A stretch of DNA of 64,000 nucleotides from Geosiphon pyriformis (Eukaryota; Glomeromycota; Glomeromycetes; Archaeosporales; Geosiphonaceae): contig JAAOMT010000083.1 of NCBI GenBank assembly GCA_016748015.1, forward strand, positions 31,007 through 95,006. Reading direction: 5' to 3'. The translations under genes and the position numbers were made by a program. The notes under the pieces are model-generated. The model was given only the letters and a program-made list of their open reading frames with translations. It was not told where the DNA came from and did not search any database. This document shows, one piece after another, positions 24,561-38,889 of the stretch. Within the stretch, counting starts at the first letter, position 1. Each line of letters opens with the position of its first letter.

Positions 24561-27500
24561 TTTATGTTTCTTTATTTTGTACAAAAAAAATTAAAAAAAA
24601 TGTGTTATAACAAAAAAAAAAGCTTTACTTTAATTTTAATTATTATAAAATTTTATAGTTATTATTTAATCTAAAATCAATTATTACATGATTTAAATAG
24701 TTATTATAAATGCTTTTAAAAAATTTAACAAATTTAAAACATATTTTAATTCTTAATAAACTGTTTTTTAAATAAAACTATTTATAAAATTATATGTTTT
24801 ATATATATTCTATAAAATTAATTACAATTTACAATTTTTTTTAATACATTTTTTATAACTAAACTATGGCAAAAATTAGTAATAAAATTAATATACTTTT
24901 TAAAACTAAAAAGTTGTTATTACAAAAAATATTTAATTAACTACATATATTAAAAATATAATTTAACAAAAACTTTGACAAAATTTTATAAGCAGTTTTA
25001 ATCAGAATTATAAAATAAATATTTGTTAAAATTTCTTTCTAATTATAAAATATAAGATTATTAAAACTTATACATATTTTTATTAAACAGACACTAATTT
25101 TAAAGCCAAACAAAAATTCAAAAAAACCAAAAATAAACTTAAAACACTTATATTATAATACTATTAAAATTTATTTAAAATATCTAAAAATTTAATTGTC
25201 TTATTAACAAAAAGCAACTTTATTATTAAAAAAAATTTATTTAAAATTTATTTTTTTCTAAAAAACTATTATTATTTTGCAAAAAAATATTCTAAAATAG
25301 TAATATTTATTAAAATTAAAATGTTATTACTAATTAAATAGATTTTAGTAATGTTTAATAACTTAACAAAATATTTTTTTATTATAATGTGTCTATACAT
25401 GTAAAATTACTTATAAAATAAAAAAATTTATCAATTATAATATTATATTTCATATAAAATAGCTTAATAATATATAAATAGTTCTAAAAAACATAAGTTT
25501 ACAAATCATATTATTATACTTAATATAAAAACTATAAATAAACACAATATTTATAGCATATACAAAGCTTTTAATTAGAAAAAAGCTTTAAAAAACTTGA
25601 TTATTAATAAAAAAATATTGTTTAAAATTATTTAAAAAAATATGTGTATTTTTGTGTTAAATTAGAATCTCAAGATATATACTATTATTATTAACAGAAA
25701 TTTAAGTTATTAATTAGCATGAAATTATTTTTATAATTTTTATTATTAATAACTTAATTTGTATAAAACACAAATATAACTAAATTATAATAATTAAAAA
25801 CTATAATATACTAAATTATATAACAACCAGAATTTGTCAAAATATTTAATAATTTATTAAAATAACTTATAATTTAAAAAAATAATTTGTAATTTGATAA
25901 AATGTATTTTTAGTTTACCAAAATATTAAGAAAAAAAAATGCTAAATTATAGAATAGTATTACAATAAATTATATAAAAATAGAGCTTTTTTCTTCAAAA
26001 TAATGTATTATTTCTTAAATATTTTTTTAAAATTGATTTATCTTACAAATTAATTCAATAAAAATTTATCTTAAAAACCCAAAAACTTTTAATTATTGTT
26101 ATTTCAAAATTAATTATTTTGTATTAATATTTGAAATTAATTAACTATTAATTTTAATAAATATTAATAACTTTCAAATCTAAATTCAAACTGACTTCTT
26201 TGAATTATTTCTTTATTTTTTTTTAGTTATTTTTTTATTTTTATTTTTTTCTATATTTTTAAATAACTTATAATTGAGATTTTCTGTAAAAGAGTTGACT
26301 TTTTTAGCAAAGTAATTACATATTATTTAGAAAGTTTATAAATAAAATTTTTTGTAAAAGAGTTAACTTTTATTACAAAGTGATTATACAAAATAATTGA
26401 TACAGAATTGGCTATTTTATTATAAATTTAACAACAAACACAATTCAAAATATAGAAAAATAATTTAAAAAATAAATAAGCTTATTGATGTTTATTAACT
26501 TCTATTAAACAACAAAATTAATAACAGCAAAAAAAAATAAAATTTTTTTTGATAATACTATAATAAAATAGATAATAAAACAAAAATTTTTCAAAGTTTA
26601 AAAAAACACCAAAACACTAATATATTAAGTAAATAATTAGTAATTTTAAAAGTTGTAAATAATTAAATTTTTTTAATAAACAATAATATTCATATAAGTA
26701 ATGTAATTTTCAATGTTTTTTTTATTATATTTATATTATTTCAAAGTTTAAAAAAAATATAATCGAATTTGATAAATAATTTTATTGTTAAAAAAATTAC
26801 AATAAAAAAAAACAAAAATTTGAATAATTATTGCTTTATATAATAATATTAAATAGATAAACTTTCTAATAAATAACAAATTTAATAACTTAAAAGTTTT
26901 TTAAGTTTTTAAATCTAACTTAAATTCTTTTTGGTTAATATATTCTATTTAATTATATTTTAAATATTAAAAAAGCCAATTTGATTATATTATATAAACA
27001 AAAACTAAAAAAACACAGTATTAAAATTATTTTGGTATTTGACAAATAAAAAATTATTTTAAAACAACATATTTTGGCTTATTATTAATTTTATTAACTA
27101 ATAAAGTTCAAATTTAAAAGGTAATTAATATAAACTTAAATAAAAATAAATAATTAAAATTATTCCTAAAATTAAAATTATATCAAATATATAGGCTAAA
27201 TTATTAGTAATTATTTTTTAATAATATATTAGTATATATTGCAGTAAAATAAAAATTTATATTTATATTACTATTTTGAACAAATATTGGCTATAATTAC
27301 AATACCTAAAATTTATTTTCTTTTTATGTTTTACTTATGAATATAATCTTGCCATAAGTAATATATTTAAAAAACCTAATAAATTTAAAACTGTATTAAA
27401 ACAAATAATAACAATAGTTAATTATTTTAATAATACAATTTATTTATATTTTATCAAAAAGTTTCGAAAAGTTCAAAAATAAATATATTCAAATTATATT

Positions 27501-30060
27501 ACTTTAATTTATTCAGATAATATTTATTAGAATTTTTATTATTATTGTCTTAAAAATTTTGTCAAGCTTTAAAAATAAGTATATAATTATAGATTTATTA
27601 ATTTAATTAACTTTTAATTTAACATTAAATTTTTCAAAAATCTAGCTATTATTTATAAATTATTTTTAAATCAACTTTTAATTCATCTTAATAAATTTTA
27701 TTTGTTATAAAATATAATATTGATTTTGCTTAATAACAATTTTTGATAATTAATAACATATTTGTATTTTCTGTTTTTTCTTTATTATAGAACTTTTAAC
27801 AAATCACAATTAGATACTATTTGTTTTTATAAAATATTACAAGCTTTTAATTGCATTTTAAAAATATGAAAAGAATATTTAAATTAAGATTTAACACAAT
27901 ATATAATTTAATAATTAGGGTAAAAATAGAAAAAATAAAAGCAACTTTTATTATTGTTAATTTTTTTTTAAATTCAAATATTCATAATATATAATTTAAA
28001 ACTAATATTGAAATTTAAACTTTATATATTTTGCTTAATTTATTACTTATTATTATAAAACCTGATTTAAATACCAGTTAATTTATATTTTGTTTGAGTT
28101 AGAAAAATATAGAAAACGAAATTATTTCTTTAATTTTATAATATATAAACAATTTAGAAAAAATATATTAAGATTTTGAAAATTTGCTTTCTTTTAACTA
28201 GAAAATTAAATTTTTTGACAATATATTTATTTAAAATTTATGTCAATATAGTATTTATAAAGTAACTATAAAGTTCAAAAAGATTTTTTTATATTAATTA
28301 ATAAAACTATTTTCAAGTAAAATATTTTTATTTATCTTTATTAAAATAAACAAATTTATTGTTTTTTAAAATTTAAAATAAAAAAGTATTAGCTATAAGC
28401 TAAATTTATTCTTTAATTAACTTTTTTTAATGAAAAAACGAATTTTATAAACAATATCTTGTTTAACCAATTCAATATACTATTTATCAATAAAATTGTT
28501 AATAAGTCTATTAATAAATTTTTTATTAAAAAATTTATTAATAAAATAAATAAATGTAAAATAGATAATAAACAAAATAAATTGCAAAATATTAAAATAT
28601 TAAATATAATAATATCTAATAATTAAAAAATCAATTACATAACTGGAAACAAATATTAATAGATAAAAAAAATTGCCAGATTAGAAAATAAAAAAACAGA
28701 AATAATAATAATGGCAATATAAAAAGTAATTTATTAAATAATTACAAATATTTAGCAATAAATAACAAAACAAAATAAAAACTAATTAATATATTTGGTT
28801 TATTGTTTTAAAAACTAAATTTTATAAATAATAATAACTATTTTTTATTATTAATATATACATTTTTATTGATTATATTATTTATCATATTTATATTTTA
28901 ATTAATTAATATTATGTTAGTTTTAATAAAATAATTGTTCTAATAAGAATTTCTATTAAAATTATTAAAACTCTAAAAAAATTCGAATGTTTAATAAACT
29001 TTTTAATATTTAGTATCAATCCTGTTTTAAAATCTTACATATTATGTTATTTTTATTATAAGCAAAATTTTTATGTACTTATTAATTGCTAAGTTAATTC
29101 TATCTGATTTAACTTTGTAAAATTCATGAAATTTCTTGATATAATAAATTTTTGGGTTATATAAAAAGTTAAATCAACAATATTAAAACTTAAACCAACT
29201 TAAATACTATTTTAAATAATTCTAATTATTTCAGAATTTAATTTTAACTATTTATGTATAAATTTAACAAAATTCATATCTAAAACTAAAAATAAATACT
29301 TAAATAATTTGGAAATTAGAAATTTTAATTTCAAGAAATAAGATAAACAAAAATTTATTATATATAAAGTCTTATTAAACCAAGTGTTAAAAAACACTTA
29401 TTTTGTATATTATATTTAAATTACTTATTAATCTTAGTTTTTTAAAGTTATTTTTTATAATATTTAATTTTTACAAAAAATATTCTTAAATTTAACCTAT
29501 TTAATATTTTTAATATTCTTAAAATTATATTTTTAATGATTTTTATTGATTTATTTTCATAAATTAAAAAGTATAATATTTAAAAATCTTTTTCTAACTC
29601 TAATAAAATACATATAATCTTATAATCTATTAAAAAAAACTTCTGTGTATTTAATATTCTATAAATTATTACAATATTATACAAAAAAAACAAAAACAAA
29701 ATAAAATTTATAATTTTTTTAATCTTATAAAAATTCATCTATGTAAAAATTTTAATAAATAAACTATCTAAAAGTAAATTAATCAGACTAAAATTCAAAT
29801 ATTTTTTGAAACTAGTATTGTATTTTGTATTATTTTTAAAATTATTTTCTAAAATAATAAAAATATTCTTATTAAAAGTTTTAATTATAAAATTATTAAT
29901 AATTAAAATTTGACTTAACTATATACTTAAAAATATATTTTTATATAATTTTAGTATTGTGATTAACTATTTGTTTTTGAATACTGACTGAATTATTAAA
30001 AGCTGATTAAAAACTTTTGAGATTTTAAAAACATGTTTAATTAAATAGTTATTTATGATT
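24561..30060. other. AT-rich gene desert, middle part
   Basis: Almost entirely A/T, with very few CpGs. It probably contains the 5' part of the minus-strand LINE that ends at 22075, and possibly others. I see no gene, RNA or CRISPR-like array. Confidence 0.5.
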
Positions 30061-32800
30061 ATTATAATACTAATATCTAAGAAGTTTAAATTTAAACCAG
30101 ATGTAAATACTTTTATATTATTAAATTTATTAGTAATTTAAAGTTTAATATTAGAATAAAGCTTAATTTTTATTATAATTAAAACATTATTTTTTATTTT
30201 TTTATGTTATTTAATAATATTATTTTGTTTAATAAAAACATTTATGTTTTTAATATTACATATAGTTATTTTTTAAGTTAAGCTACTTATTGAGAATAAA
30301 CAAGATTATATTACTACTTAAACAAAAGCAATCAAGTTTTTTTAATATAAATTTTATTAATCTTTTAAATTATTATATTAGCTTTCAGACTATCAATTTT
30401 GAAAGTTAAAACTTTAAAATTATTTAAAAAAAGATTCAAAGAATTATGTATTATATTAAATAAAATTAGATAACTTAATAATAATTTGTCAATAATTATA
30501 TTTAATTTTATGTTAAAATTTTGTATAAGTACTTTATTGGTCTTAATAATAAAAATAAAAAACATTTAATTTGTAAATAATTTTTGAAACATAGTTTATA
30601 AAAAACTTCAAAGAATATTCTAAAATCTTAATACATAAATTTAAAGTTATTTTTACAAAAAAAAGTGATCCAAAAATATTGGAAAATGTAATTATTACAT
30701 AATAATATAAAATAATATAAAATAATTCAAAATAATACAAAATAATATATAATAATGCAAAATAGTACAGAAAAACTAGTAATAATATAAAATAATTAAT
30801 TATAATATAAAAAAATAAAACAATAGTAAAAATAGTAAGCAATAATTAATAACAACAAATAATTAAAAGCAATTTTATAGAACTAAAAAATATGTATAAA
30901 ATAAATAGTTTTAATAGTTAAAAAAAAAACTGATCAGACAAAAATTAATTTTTCTTTAATATTTTATCTTTATTCTAATAAATTTTTATCTTATTCTTAT
31001 TTATATTTTTTAACTAATCTAATAAAATAATATTATTTAATTTACAATTATATGATTCCAAAATTTTAATTGCCAAAATTTAATTAATTGTTTTTTTTAT
31101 TTTTATTTTAAATCAGATACTATTAACATAAATACTTTTAGAATTTTAATAATTTAGACTAATTTTTCTTGATTATAACAATTGATAAAATACTAATTTC
31201 TTTTATATATTTTTTTATTTTATTTTTTATTTTTTTATTTTTTATTTTTTTTGTAAAATAACAATATTGAAAATTAATTGTTTTTGAATTAAACTTCATA
31301 ATAGCCTGATAAAAGAGAAAAGTTTTTTCTAAATTTAAATATTAACTTTATTTATTAGTTTATCAAAAAAACAAAAAACCAATGCCAAATTTTAACAACT
31401 ATATTTGACTAGCTTAGAAAAAAAAACATCTCTGTATCTTATAACAAAAGAACTTAATAAATAAAACTTTAAACAAAAAATTTTTTAAAGATTAATAATT
31501 TATTTTATTACTAAAATTAATTTATTTGAAATTATTTTGTTTTTAATATCAAATTATAAACACTAAATATTATAATCATATTTTTTAAAATTTATTTATA
31601 ATATTATTAAACATATTAAGCAAACTTTTTGCTAAAAAAACCTAAAATAATACAAATAAAAGACTTTTTATCATATTGCTTATTATAAAAGCTTAATTTA
31701 TACTACCAAAAAAGACTAAACAAGACACAAAAATCTGTTTTTTTACATAAATATACATAATATAATTTTTATTTGACATAAAAAATTTAGTTTTATTTTA
31801 ATTAAGTAATTTGGTATTTAGTATATTAATATTAAAAATATGATCATATTTTTTATAATTAATATACACTAAAATTAATAAACAAGTCCAATTTAAACTT
31901 ATATTCTTAAACATCAGAATTACACAAATAATAATATTTTTAACAAAAACAAAATTAAAACATATAATAATATAATATATATATATATAAGAAACAAAAT
32001 TATAAGAAATAAAACAATTTTTTTTATTATATAATAACAAATAATCTGAAAGATTATGAATAGTAATATTTATTAACAGTATATATAAAAAAGTATAATA
32101 GCAGATTTTTAAGTTTTATATTTGTTTTTTATTGTTGGTTTTGGCTATATATACAAAGTTTTTATTTAATAAAATTAATTATTTAAAAATAATTAAATTT
32201 ATAATTTTAATACTCTTAAACTTAATCAATATTTTTTATCAGAAACTAATAATTGTAGTTTGATTATTTTAATCTTATTAAATTTAAATAATATTAATTT
32301 TAATGTTAATTTAAACAGATTAATTAGACTTTTCTTAATAATAATTTTTTAATCTAATTTAATGCTAATTTTTATAAATTCATATTAATCAAAATTTTTT
32401 TACTAATAGCCAGCTTTTTAATTACTTTTAAATTAAATTTAAAAATAAACATCAATTAAATAATGTTTTAGAAAAGTAAGTGCTTTTTCAAAACTATTAA
32501 TTTTGCAAAAAAAGATTTTTAATATTTTTAAGTTTTTTATTTAATATTTTACTAGATATTATAATAAAATTAATGTTTAAAGCAAAAAACTTAACTAAAT
32601 TAAAGCATTTTTTTTCTTTGACTAATATATTAAACAACAAAATAAAACCAATAAAAACAGATGGTAAGAGATCAAAAATTTTATTATTATATAAAAAATT
32701 ATAAAACAGCTTTTTAGATGACTTTTTAAATAGTAAATTCATATATGTGTGTCTTTTAAAATTGTTTTATTTATGTATTTATTATTATTGAATATATTAA
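30060..32800 (-). mobile_element. ORF1 and endonuclease start of a decayed LINE (copy G)
   Basis: On the minus strand 30266-30075 reads ITICNIKNINVFIKQNN, then a stop, then KLYSNIKL(stop)ITNKFNNIKVFTSGLN. This follows the start of the APE endonuclease in the LINE at 44640-51350 (ITMCNVWGMNNFAKQNNII...WIMNKFKSV). Directly upstream 30430-30370 reads FKVLTFKIDSLKANI, like the ORF1 C-terminus FKVLTIKVGGLESKI at 38744-38788. ORF1 stop TAA (30289-30287) is followed by 8 nt and then the ORF2 start position, as in the other copies. The catalytic parts are too decayed to function. Confidence 0.7.
30690..30860. repeat. AATAATATAAA-type simple repeat
   Basis: Degenerate tandem AT-only units (AATAATATAAAAT and AATAATACAAA variants) over roughly 170 bp inside the old LINE region. 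Probably replication slippage in AT-rich DNA. Confidence 0.6.
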
Positions 32801-33914
32801 GATTGATAAAATTAGTTTTTTTATTATTGTGCTTTCAAGTTTTTAATGTTAAATATTTATTAATATTATCTTTTTTACTCTTAACTTTATTGCTTTAAGA
32901 ATAACATATAATTATATTATTATTTTTTAGCATTTTTATGGCCAAAAAATTTGTTAATAAATTTATAATATTAAACTTAATAATAAGTCTTTTAAATTTT
33001 TTATTGAGTTTTTTTAACATATAAACATAAATATTTCGGTTTTTTTTGTGTTAAAACAGTTTTTACTTCAATTTTGTCAATATTTATAGCTCTAACCAAA
33101 TTGTTAATTAACTTTATAGTTAAGTATAAAAATAAATGAAAGAAAAAAAATATAAATTTTTTACAAATTTTAATAGTTTTATTATAAACAGAAGATCAAT
33201 AAAACAAAAAATTTTTTTATTAAAGTTTTATAATAAGTATAAAATTTTAAATTTTAAATCTTTTTATTAATAAATAAAATAAAATACACTTTAATTATTA
33301 AATAATAGAAAATAATATTTTTATAACAATATTTTAAATAAATATTTTTTAATAATTTTATATACAATAAAACTTATTATAAGCTATTTTTGAATTTAAT
33401 AAATTAGAAAATTTTAGTATTAATTTTAATTTACTTATTTATTTTTTTTAGAAAAAGCATTTTTTATTCAAAAAACAGTTTGAAAAACCAAAAAAATTAT
33501 ATATAATTATATTAAAAATATTAAAATTAATTAATTTAAATTCTTAAATAAAATAAAGTTAAATTTTTAAAAAAATTTTTTTAAAAAAAAATTGCATAAA
33601 TGATTTTAAAATTATCTAATTTATTTAATTTTTTTATTGGCATTTTTTGAATATTTTCAAATAATAATACTTTTATTTTCATTAAATTTGTATATTTATA
33701 TTAAATTTATTAAATATTAAAAAAAGTTTATTTTCTAAAATTAATATTTTTGAGTTATGATATAATAATAAGTATTTTATTAAAATATTAAATTTTTTGC
33801 AATAATAATTTGTTTAAAACTAAAAATAAAAATAAATAATTGTTTTTATTTTAGTTTTAATTTTTTAATATAATTTATTAGTATTAAAAAAAAATTCTTT
33901 GTTTTTTTAATTTT
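32801..33914. other. AT-rich DNA between LINE relics
   Basis: Nothing coding visible. It may hold the 5' end of the minus-strand LINE relic on its left. Confidence 0.5.
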
Positions 33915-35383
33915 ATGATCATGATCAAAGCAAAGAGTAAAAAATCTGCATCTGATATTTTTTTTGAAATACTTATTAAAATTTTAACTAAAAGAGCTCT
34001 TTTTGTTGTAGAAACAATTAGGCAAAATGTTTTAAAAGCTTTTTTTTTATCCAGTAATTATAAAAAGCTGCTTTTGGTAGTTACTAAAACAACTTTTTTA
34101 TCTTTAGCTAGTCTTTCACTAGTCAAAATTCTCTCAAAAAAACCCATTTAAGTGAATTCTAGTATTGCTTTTATCTTTTTAAAGAGCCCAAAAATTTTTA
34201 ATAACAAACCAGTTAATAAGCTGGTCTTTTCTTCTATAGCTTTTATATTAAATGCTGCTAACATTTCTTCTTCAAAAAAATGGTCAAAAAAACCAAGAGT
34301 TCAGAAAAATGGAAGCAATCACTTGTTTTTGCTATTATTATATTGAACTCTTTTGTGGTTTTTAATAAAATTTTAGATGAGATCTCCATAATATTATCTA
34401 GCATGTTATCTAAGATGGACCAAGATTAATTACTGGTTGTATTGTCAAATATGATGTTTTCTAGCAAATTATTACTAATTTTAGAAGCAAATAATTATCT
34501 TCTGTAATATTATCTGTTCTTGAAAACTAAACTAATTATAAAAAAACTGAATCATTTCCTCTTTTGGTTTTTGGTGCTGCTGTTAATAATGCTTAGGAAA
34601 TTATTGTTTGCCATCAAAGGTTTGCTGGGTGGATGGCTTCTACTCTGGTGTTTGATGCTATTTTTAAGATTAAATTAGCTCATATTAAGACTGTTTTTCA
34701 GTCTGTGCATAGTTTTCTAGATGTAAAATCAGTATTAAAGAACAATATAAAACTTTTTTGTATAGAATTTGCTTTTCAAATGTCTTTGGAAGCTGCATTT
34801 TTGGTTGAGCTATTTTTAAAATTGTCAAGTCTTTGGTAGTTTTTGAGTCTGGTTCTCTTTCTGCTGCTATTGTACTAAATAATGTGTCTTTATATGTATT
34901 TGCTGCTAATATTAAGATAGTTCTCAGTGTGTTTGATAGTGTTGCTTATGTTGTACTGAAGTCTGCTGATGTTTGACAATATGTGGTTGTTTATTTTGAA
35001 AAATTAAACTTTGCTTTGAGTTATTAATCAGTTTTGGTAGACAAAGATAGTATTAAAATTTTCTTTTTAGCAAATTAGAATAAAACTATTCTGTTTCATA
35101 ATAAATTTAATGCCAAGCTAGTCAACTTTTATCTGACTGTACTGCTTTTAAAATCAGTAATATGATTTCTTAGGTTGGTAATCAAACATGTTTTATTTTT
35201 TGCTTTTTTAATTCTGATTATTGTTTTTAGTTTGCTCTGGTTATATTTGAATTTTAGGTTGATCTGAATTCTGTTATTATTAAGACTGGTACTCTAAGAA
35301 AGTATCATATCTAATAAGAAACACTTGGTTATTAGTATTGTTTTAGATGTCAAGAAATAGGCTACTTAGTTGTAGATTGTGAA

Positions 35384-36007
35384 ATGTTTCTGTCTTTTTC
35401 TCTTAAGGCTTTCAAGATGTTTGTTTCATGTTTTGTAAGCACAAAGTTTTATGCTAAGATGTCTGTTTCTCTAAGCTTTTTTGAATTTTCTCTATTAATA
35501 ATTTCTACTTTTCTTTCTGGAATTAAAAATAATCCTTTGATTTTGTTTCAGCTCATGTCTTTGGAATCTGATTTGGTTAAATTGTTAGTATTAGTTGAAT
35601 CTATTATTAAGTCTGTTAGTAAATTGGTAATTGCTTTTAAACAATTTATTAAGAATAATTTTGTGTTTAGCAGCAAGCTTAGAAACAAAATTAATAAGTT
35701 TATAATACATTTGAGTGCTTTTAGTAAATCTGTTGGTAAATTGGAAAGAAAGATGGTAGCATTAAAGACTGAATATAGCATAAAAGATGTTGATTTGTCT
35801 GGTAATTTTGGTATTTTAATTGGAGTAAGTAATAAAGTGTTTGGTAAGTTAATAGCACTCTGGAAATTTAAATCTCTTGAAGTTAGGTTTAGTCTTATAA
35901 AAACAGCCAAATGGCTTGTTAGATTGGTTTCTAGTAGTCTCACTTTGTTTGATGTAATTCAGAAGATGTGTATTTTAGACAAGTTTTCTTGTAAGTTGTT
36001 AGCATAG
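35384..36007 (+). pseudogene. ORF1 C-terminal segment of copy C
   Basis: An uninterrupted 207-codon segment after the zinc knuckle. It matches the minus-strand segment 54647-54102 of the other ORF1-only copy, for example FKQFIKNN against FKQFVNGN and VGKLERKMVALKTE against VGKLEQEVIALKTK. Predicted helical, possibly coiled coil for oligomerisation. It ends at TAG just before the shared 3' tail. Confidence 0.6.
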
Positions 36008-36150
36008 TATAGCCTAAACTGGCTTGAGTAGCTGGTTACATGTAAAAAGTGCATGAATTTTACTTAGTTTAAAACACTTAATTTGTTTCATTGTACTAGA
36101 TAGTGATTAAGTTATACTCATTAAAACTTTAATAAAAAAAATTAGTGTTT
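36006..36150 (+). repeat. Shared LINE 3' tail, copy C
   Basis: Non-coding tail homologous to the ends at 16815-16955, 43562-43690 and 51220-51345 (+), and 22075-22165 and 53880-54015 (-). It begins at the ORF1 stop and ends with ATTAAAACTTTAATAAAAAA. It is the likely signal recognised by the LINE reverse transcriptase for target-primed copying. Confidence 0.75.
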
Positions 36151-36849
36151 TTTGTTTAAAATTATTAAAATAACATATTATATAAAATATACATAATTTT
36201 TTAAATATTATAAAAACATAATTTATTTAGAATATATATATAATTTAATAAATTTAAATAATATAATTAATAAATATATTTATTATTTTAATTTAAAAGA
36301 ATATTATATATTAGATATTAAATTTAATTTAAAATAAATAAGTGTAATTTAATTTTTTATAGACTGATTTTTTATAAAATTTTATCTTATTCTAAATATT
36401 ATTAAGTAAATTAAAAACAAAAAAGCTATCTTTTTATTATTATTTATTATTTTAAATAATAAAAAACCTAGGCTTATTAAAATATATTAGAATATTAATA
36501 TATTGAATTGTCTTAATGCTAAGCATGATAAAAATTTAAAAACAAAAAATTTAATAAAAAAACCTTAAAAACAATATAAAAAGTTAATTAATAAATATTA
36601 ATTTGTTTATTTAACTTAATAGTTATCTTTATTTTATTTCAAATTAATTTATATTTTAGTTTTAATTATAAAAAACAAATAAAAAAGAGCTTAAAGTAAT
36701 AATAATAATAATAATAATTTAATTCATATTTAACTATAAATTTAAATAAAAAATTATTTATTAATTACATAAATTAATTTTAAAATATTAGTAAAAGCTT
36801 CTCTTGTTGATCTTCTGATCACAAAGAGAGCATTTATATTACCAAAGAT
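36151..36849. other. AT-rich spacer
   Basis: Low-complexity AT DNA with a short (AAT)n run near 36700. The left end of the next LINE begins somewhere around 36790-36870. No gene seen. Confidence 0.5.
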
Positions 36850-37022
36850 TTAACTTTTCTCTTTCTTCTTCCCCTTTGTTACCTTTAGTTATTTCTTCTG
36901 ATATACTCAATTTTGTTGCAATAAAATCAGTAGGCTTTTCTGCTGGTAGTTTTGGTACTGGTTTGACTGGATTAGGATCTCAGTCTGGGACTAAAAAAAA
37001 AATACAAGTTGAGAGTGTATAC

Positions 37023-38881
37023 ACTTAGGATCCTTCATACAAAAAAAAATCGAAAAAACCTGATATTTTTAGAGTTGTAATGAATTCATCAGCAGGATCT
37101 CTTTCTAGACATGTTTTACAGACAGACTGTGGTAAATGCAAAATGTTTTGAAGTAGTGAGATTGAGAATAAAAATGCCAGCATTAGTGAGGTGTTTGACA
37201 TTAAGAACATGAACAACATGATGGCTGAAAAGACTAGTTATGTAGATTTCAACACTTCTGAGACTGATGACATGGTGGATAATGTGACTTCTAAAAAAAC
37301 ATGAACAAGAACCTATGTTTTAGAACTGCCACCAAAAATGCTTTCCTTCAAAAACTTAAGTAATGATAATGCTGAGTTGGTGCTTTTTAAGTCCAAATTT
37401 GCTGGATCCAATTAGCTACTATTAGCCAAATAACATGTTTCAGAGAGACATAGCTTTGAGCCAGTTAAATCATTCACTTTGGATGTGGAGTTGGCTGCTG
37501 TGTCTAGAAAAATTAATGGCAATAAATTAATTTCAATCAAAAAATATTTTTATAGAATTGATGGTTTTGGGAGAGCTTTTATTTCTTTAAAATTCCCAGA
37601 GATCATCAGAGCTTCATTTACTTTTGAATTTAGTATGAATAAGGCAAAAGAATTTGTGATCTGTGAAAAAATTATTGTTAATGATGATCTAAGAAAAGTA
37701 AATAGCTGTACAGATAAAAAAATTGTTGTCAAGGAAATTTTAGTTGATCTTCTCAAGTCGGCTGTGGAATTGGTTTTTTTTAAGTTTGAAAAGATTGTAT
37801 TAATTAAGATGCAATTGATTAGACTGTGGCAGAAAGCTTTAATAGAGTTTGAGTCATCTGAAATAGCTGATTTGATCACAGCTAAATGGTCTGTCTTCAT
37901 GGAAAAGAACTCTTTTTGTATGACAAAAGCCATTGATGATAAACAATTGTGAGTTTCCAGAAATCTACATTGGGCATTGTTTTATACTCTTCCAGTTAGT
38001 ACTATGGCTCATGATCTTTTAGATTTGTTGAAATCATATGGTGGGAAAACTTGTTTCATTGGTCATAATCCCAGCTCTTATGTGCATAATAGATGTGTGA
38101 TTGTGTGCTTTGTTGATAAGGCATCCAAATTGGCTGCTATTGGTTTTACTCTAGTGTTTAAGAGTGTGAATTTGTGCTGGACTGGTTTTTTTTGGCCTGT
38201 TGTGTTCAATGCAAACAGTTAAGTCATATCTCTATAGGGTGTTTACTAGATGAGAATTCTGGTGTTCATGGTAAGTGGGTGGTGACTTCTCAGAATTGGG
38301 TTCACTTGGCCAACATATATAAAAGAAAACAGGCACCAATTGTTCGCCCAGTTTTTTTTGGTGAGAAAACTTGGGCCCAGATTGCTGGTGGTTCCTTCTT
38401 TTATGTAGTTTTGTTGGGTTTTTTAGGTGTTGGTTTATCTTTGGGTGCAAAACCTGTGTTGATGGTTTCTGATTCCCTCAGTGTTTCTTGCTTGGTTAAT
38501 CAATTGGCTTCTTTGGAATGCTCTTTAGAGCTTTTGACAGATCAGGTTTCAGTTATTATGGAAAAGTTGAGTTTTGTAAAAATGGTGCCTCTGGTATTCA
38601 AATTGCATATCTTACTCCCGGTTGCTTTCACTCTTGTTATTTCTGGTTTGAACTCAGATATGACTTTGGATAATACAACAGCATCTTTTCTTCTCCCTCT
38701 TTTAGTTGTTGCAGACCCAGTTGCAGACTTTAGTTTGAGTAATTTTAAGGTTTTGACTATCAAGGTGGGTGGATTAGAATCCAAAATAGTGGCTTTGGAG
38801 GTGTTGGTTGAATTTGTTTTGGATAGGTTAGATCATTTGTGCTTTGGCTTAAGTTTGTTGACTTCTCTTACTTCTCAATAA
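37023..38881 (+). pseudogene. ORF1 of LINE copy A (RRM-like region plus zinc knuckle)
   Basis: RNA-binding ORF1 product. 37023-37430 is readable with stops at expected Gln, Trp and Arg codons. 37479-37952 is open and holds an RRM-like fold (VVKEILVDLLKSAVELVFFKF, then KALIEFESSEIADL). A stop at 37951 is followed by a further open segment to 38222, then a shift into 38174-38881. The CCHC knuckle CVQCKQLSHISIGC is complete at 38201-38242. The C-terminal part is helical. It ends TAA at 38879-38881, 8 nt before the ORF2 start position. The product would coat element RNA, but the frame is broken. Confidence 0.8.
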
Positions 38882-38889
38882 GTAACTTT

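Larger units (their letters stand above)
33915..36150 (+). mobile_element. ORF1-only retroelement carrying the LINE 3' tail (copy C)
   Basis: A gag-like ORF1, broken into pieces (33915-34151, 34152-34346, 34633-34839, 35384-36007), is followed at once by a 3' tail (36006-36150) homologous to that of the LINEs and ending in an A-rich run. There is no endonuclease or RT. Parts in order: basic N-terminal region, a segment that is RRM-like in the better-kept minus copy at 53880-56135, a CCHC zinc knuckle at 35339-35380 whose His is Tyr (CFRCQEIGYLVVDC), then a helical C-terminal part. Trp and Gln positions are often stops. The same structure in the second copy shows it is a defined element, not a random deletion. 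Confidence 0.72.

Noticed and set aside
23586-32742. Small minus-strand open frames in the AT desert as genes
   Set aside because: They are Phe/Ile/Asn/Lys-rich products of AT composition; some are pieces of decayed LINE ORF1, none looks like a gene of its own.
20300-33900. Mitochondrial or plasmid origin of the very AT-rich DNA
   Set aside because: No mitochondrial protein, rRNA or tRNA gene is visible, and LINE motifs continuous with nuclear-type elements are found in it.
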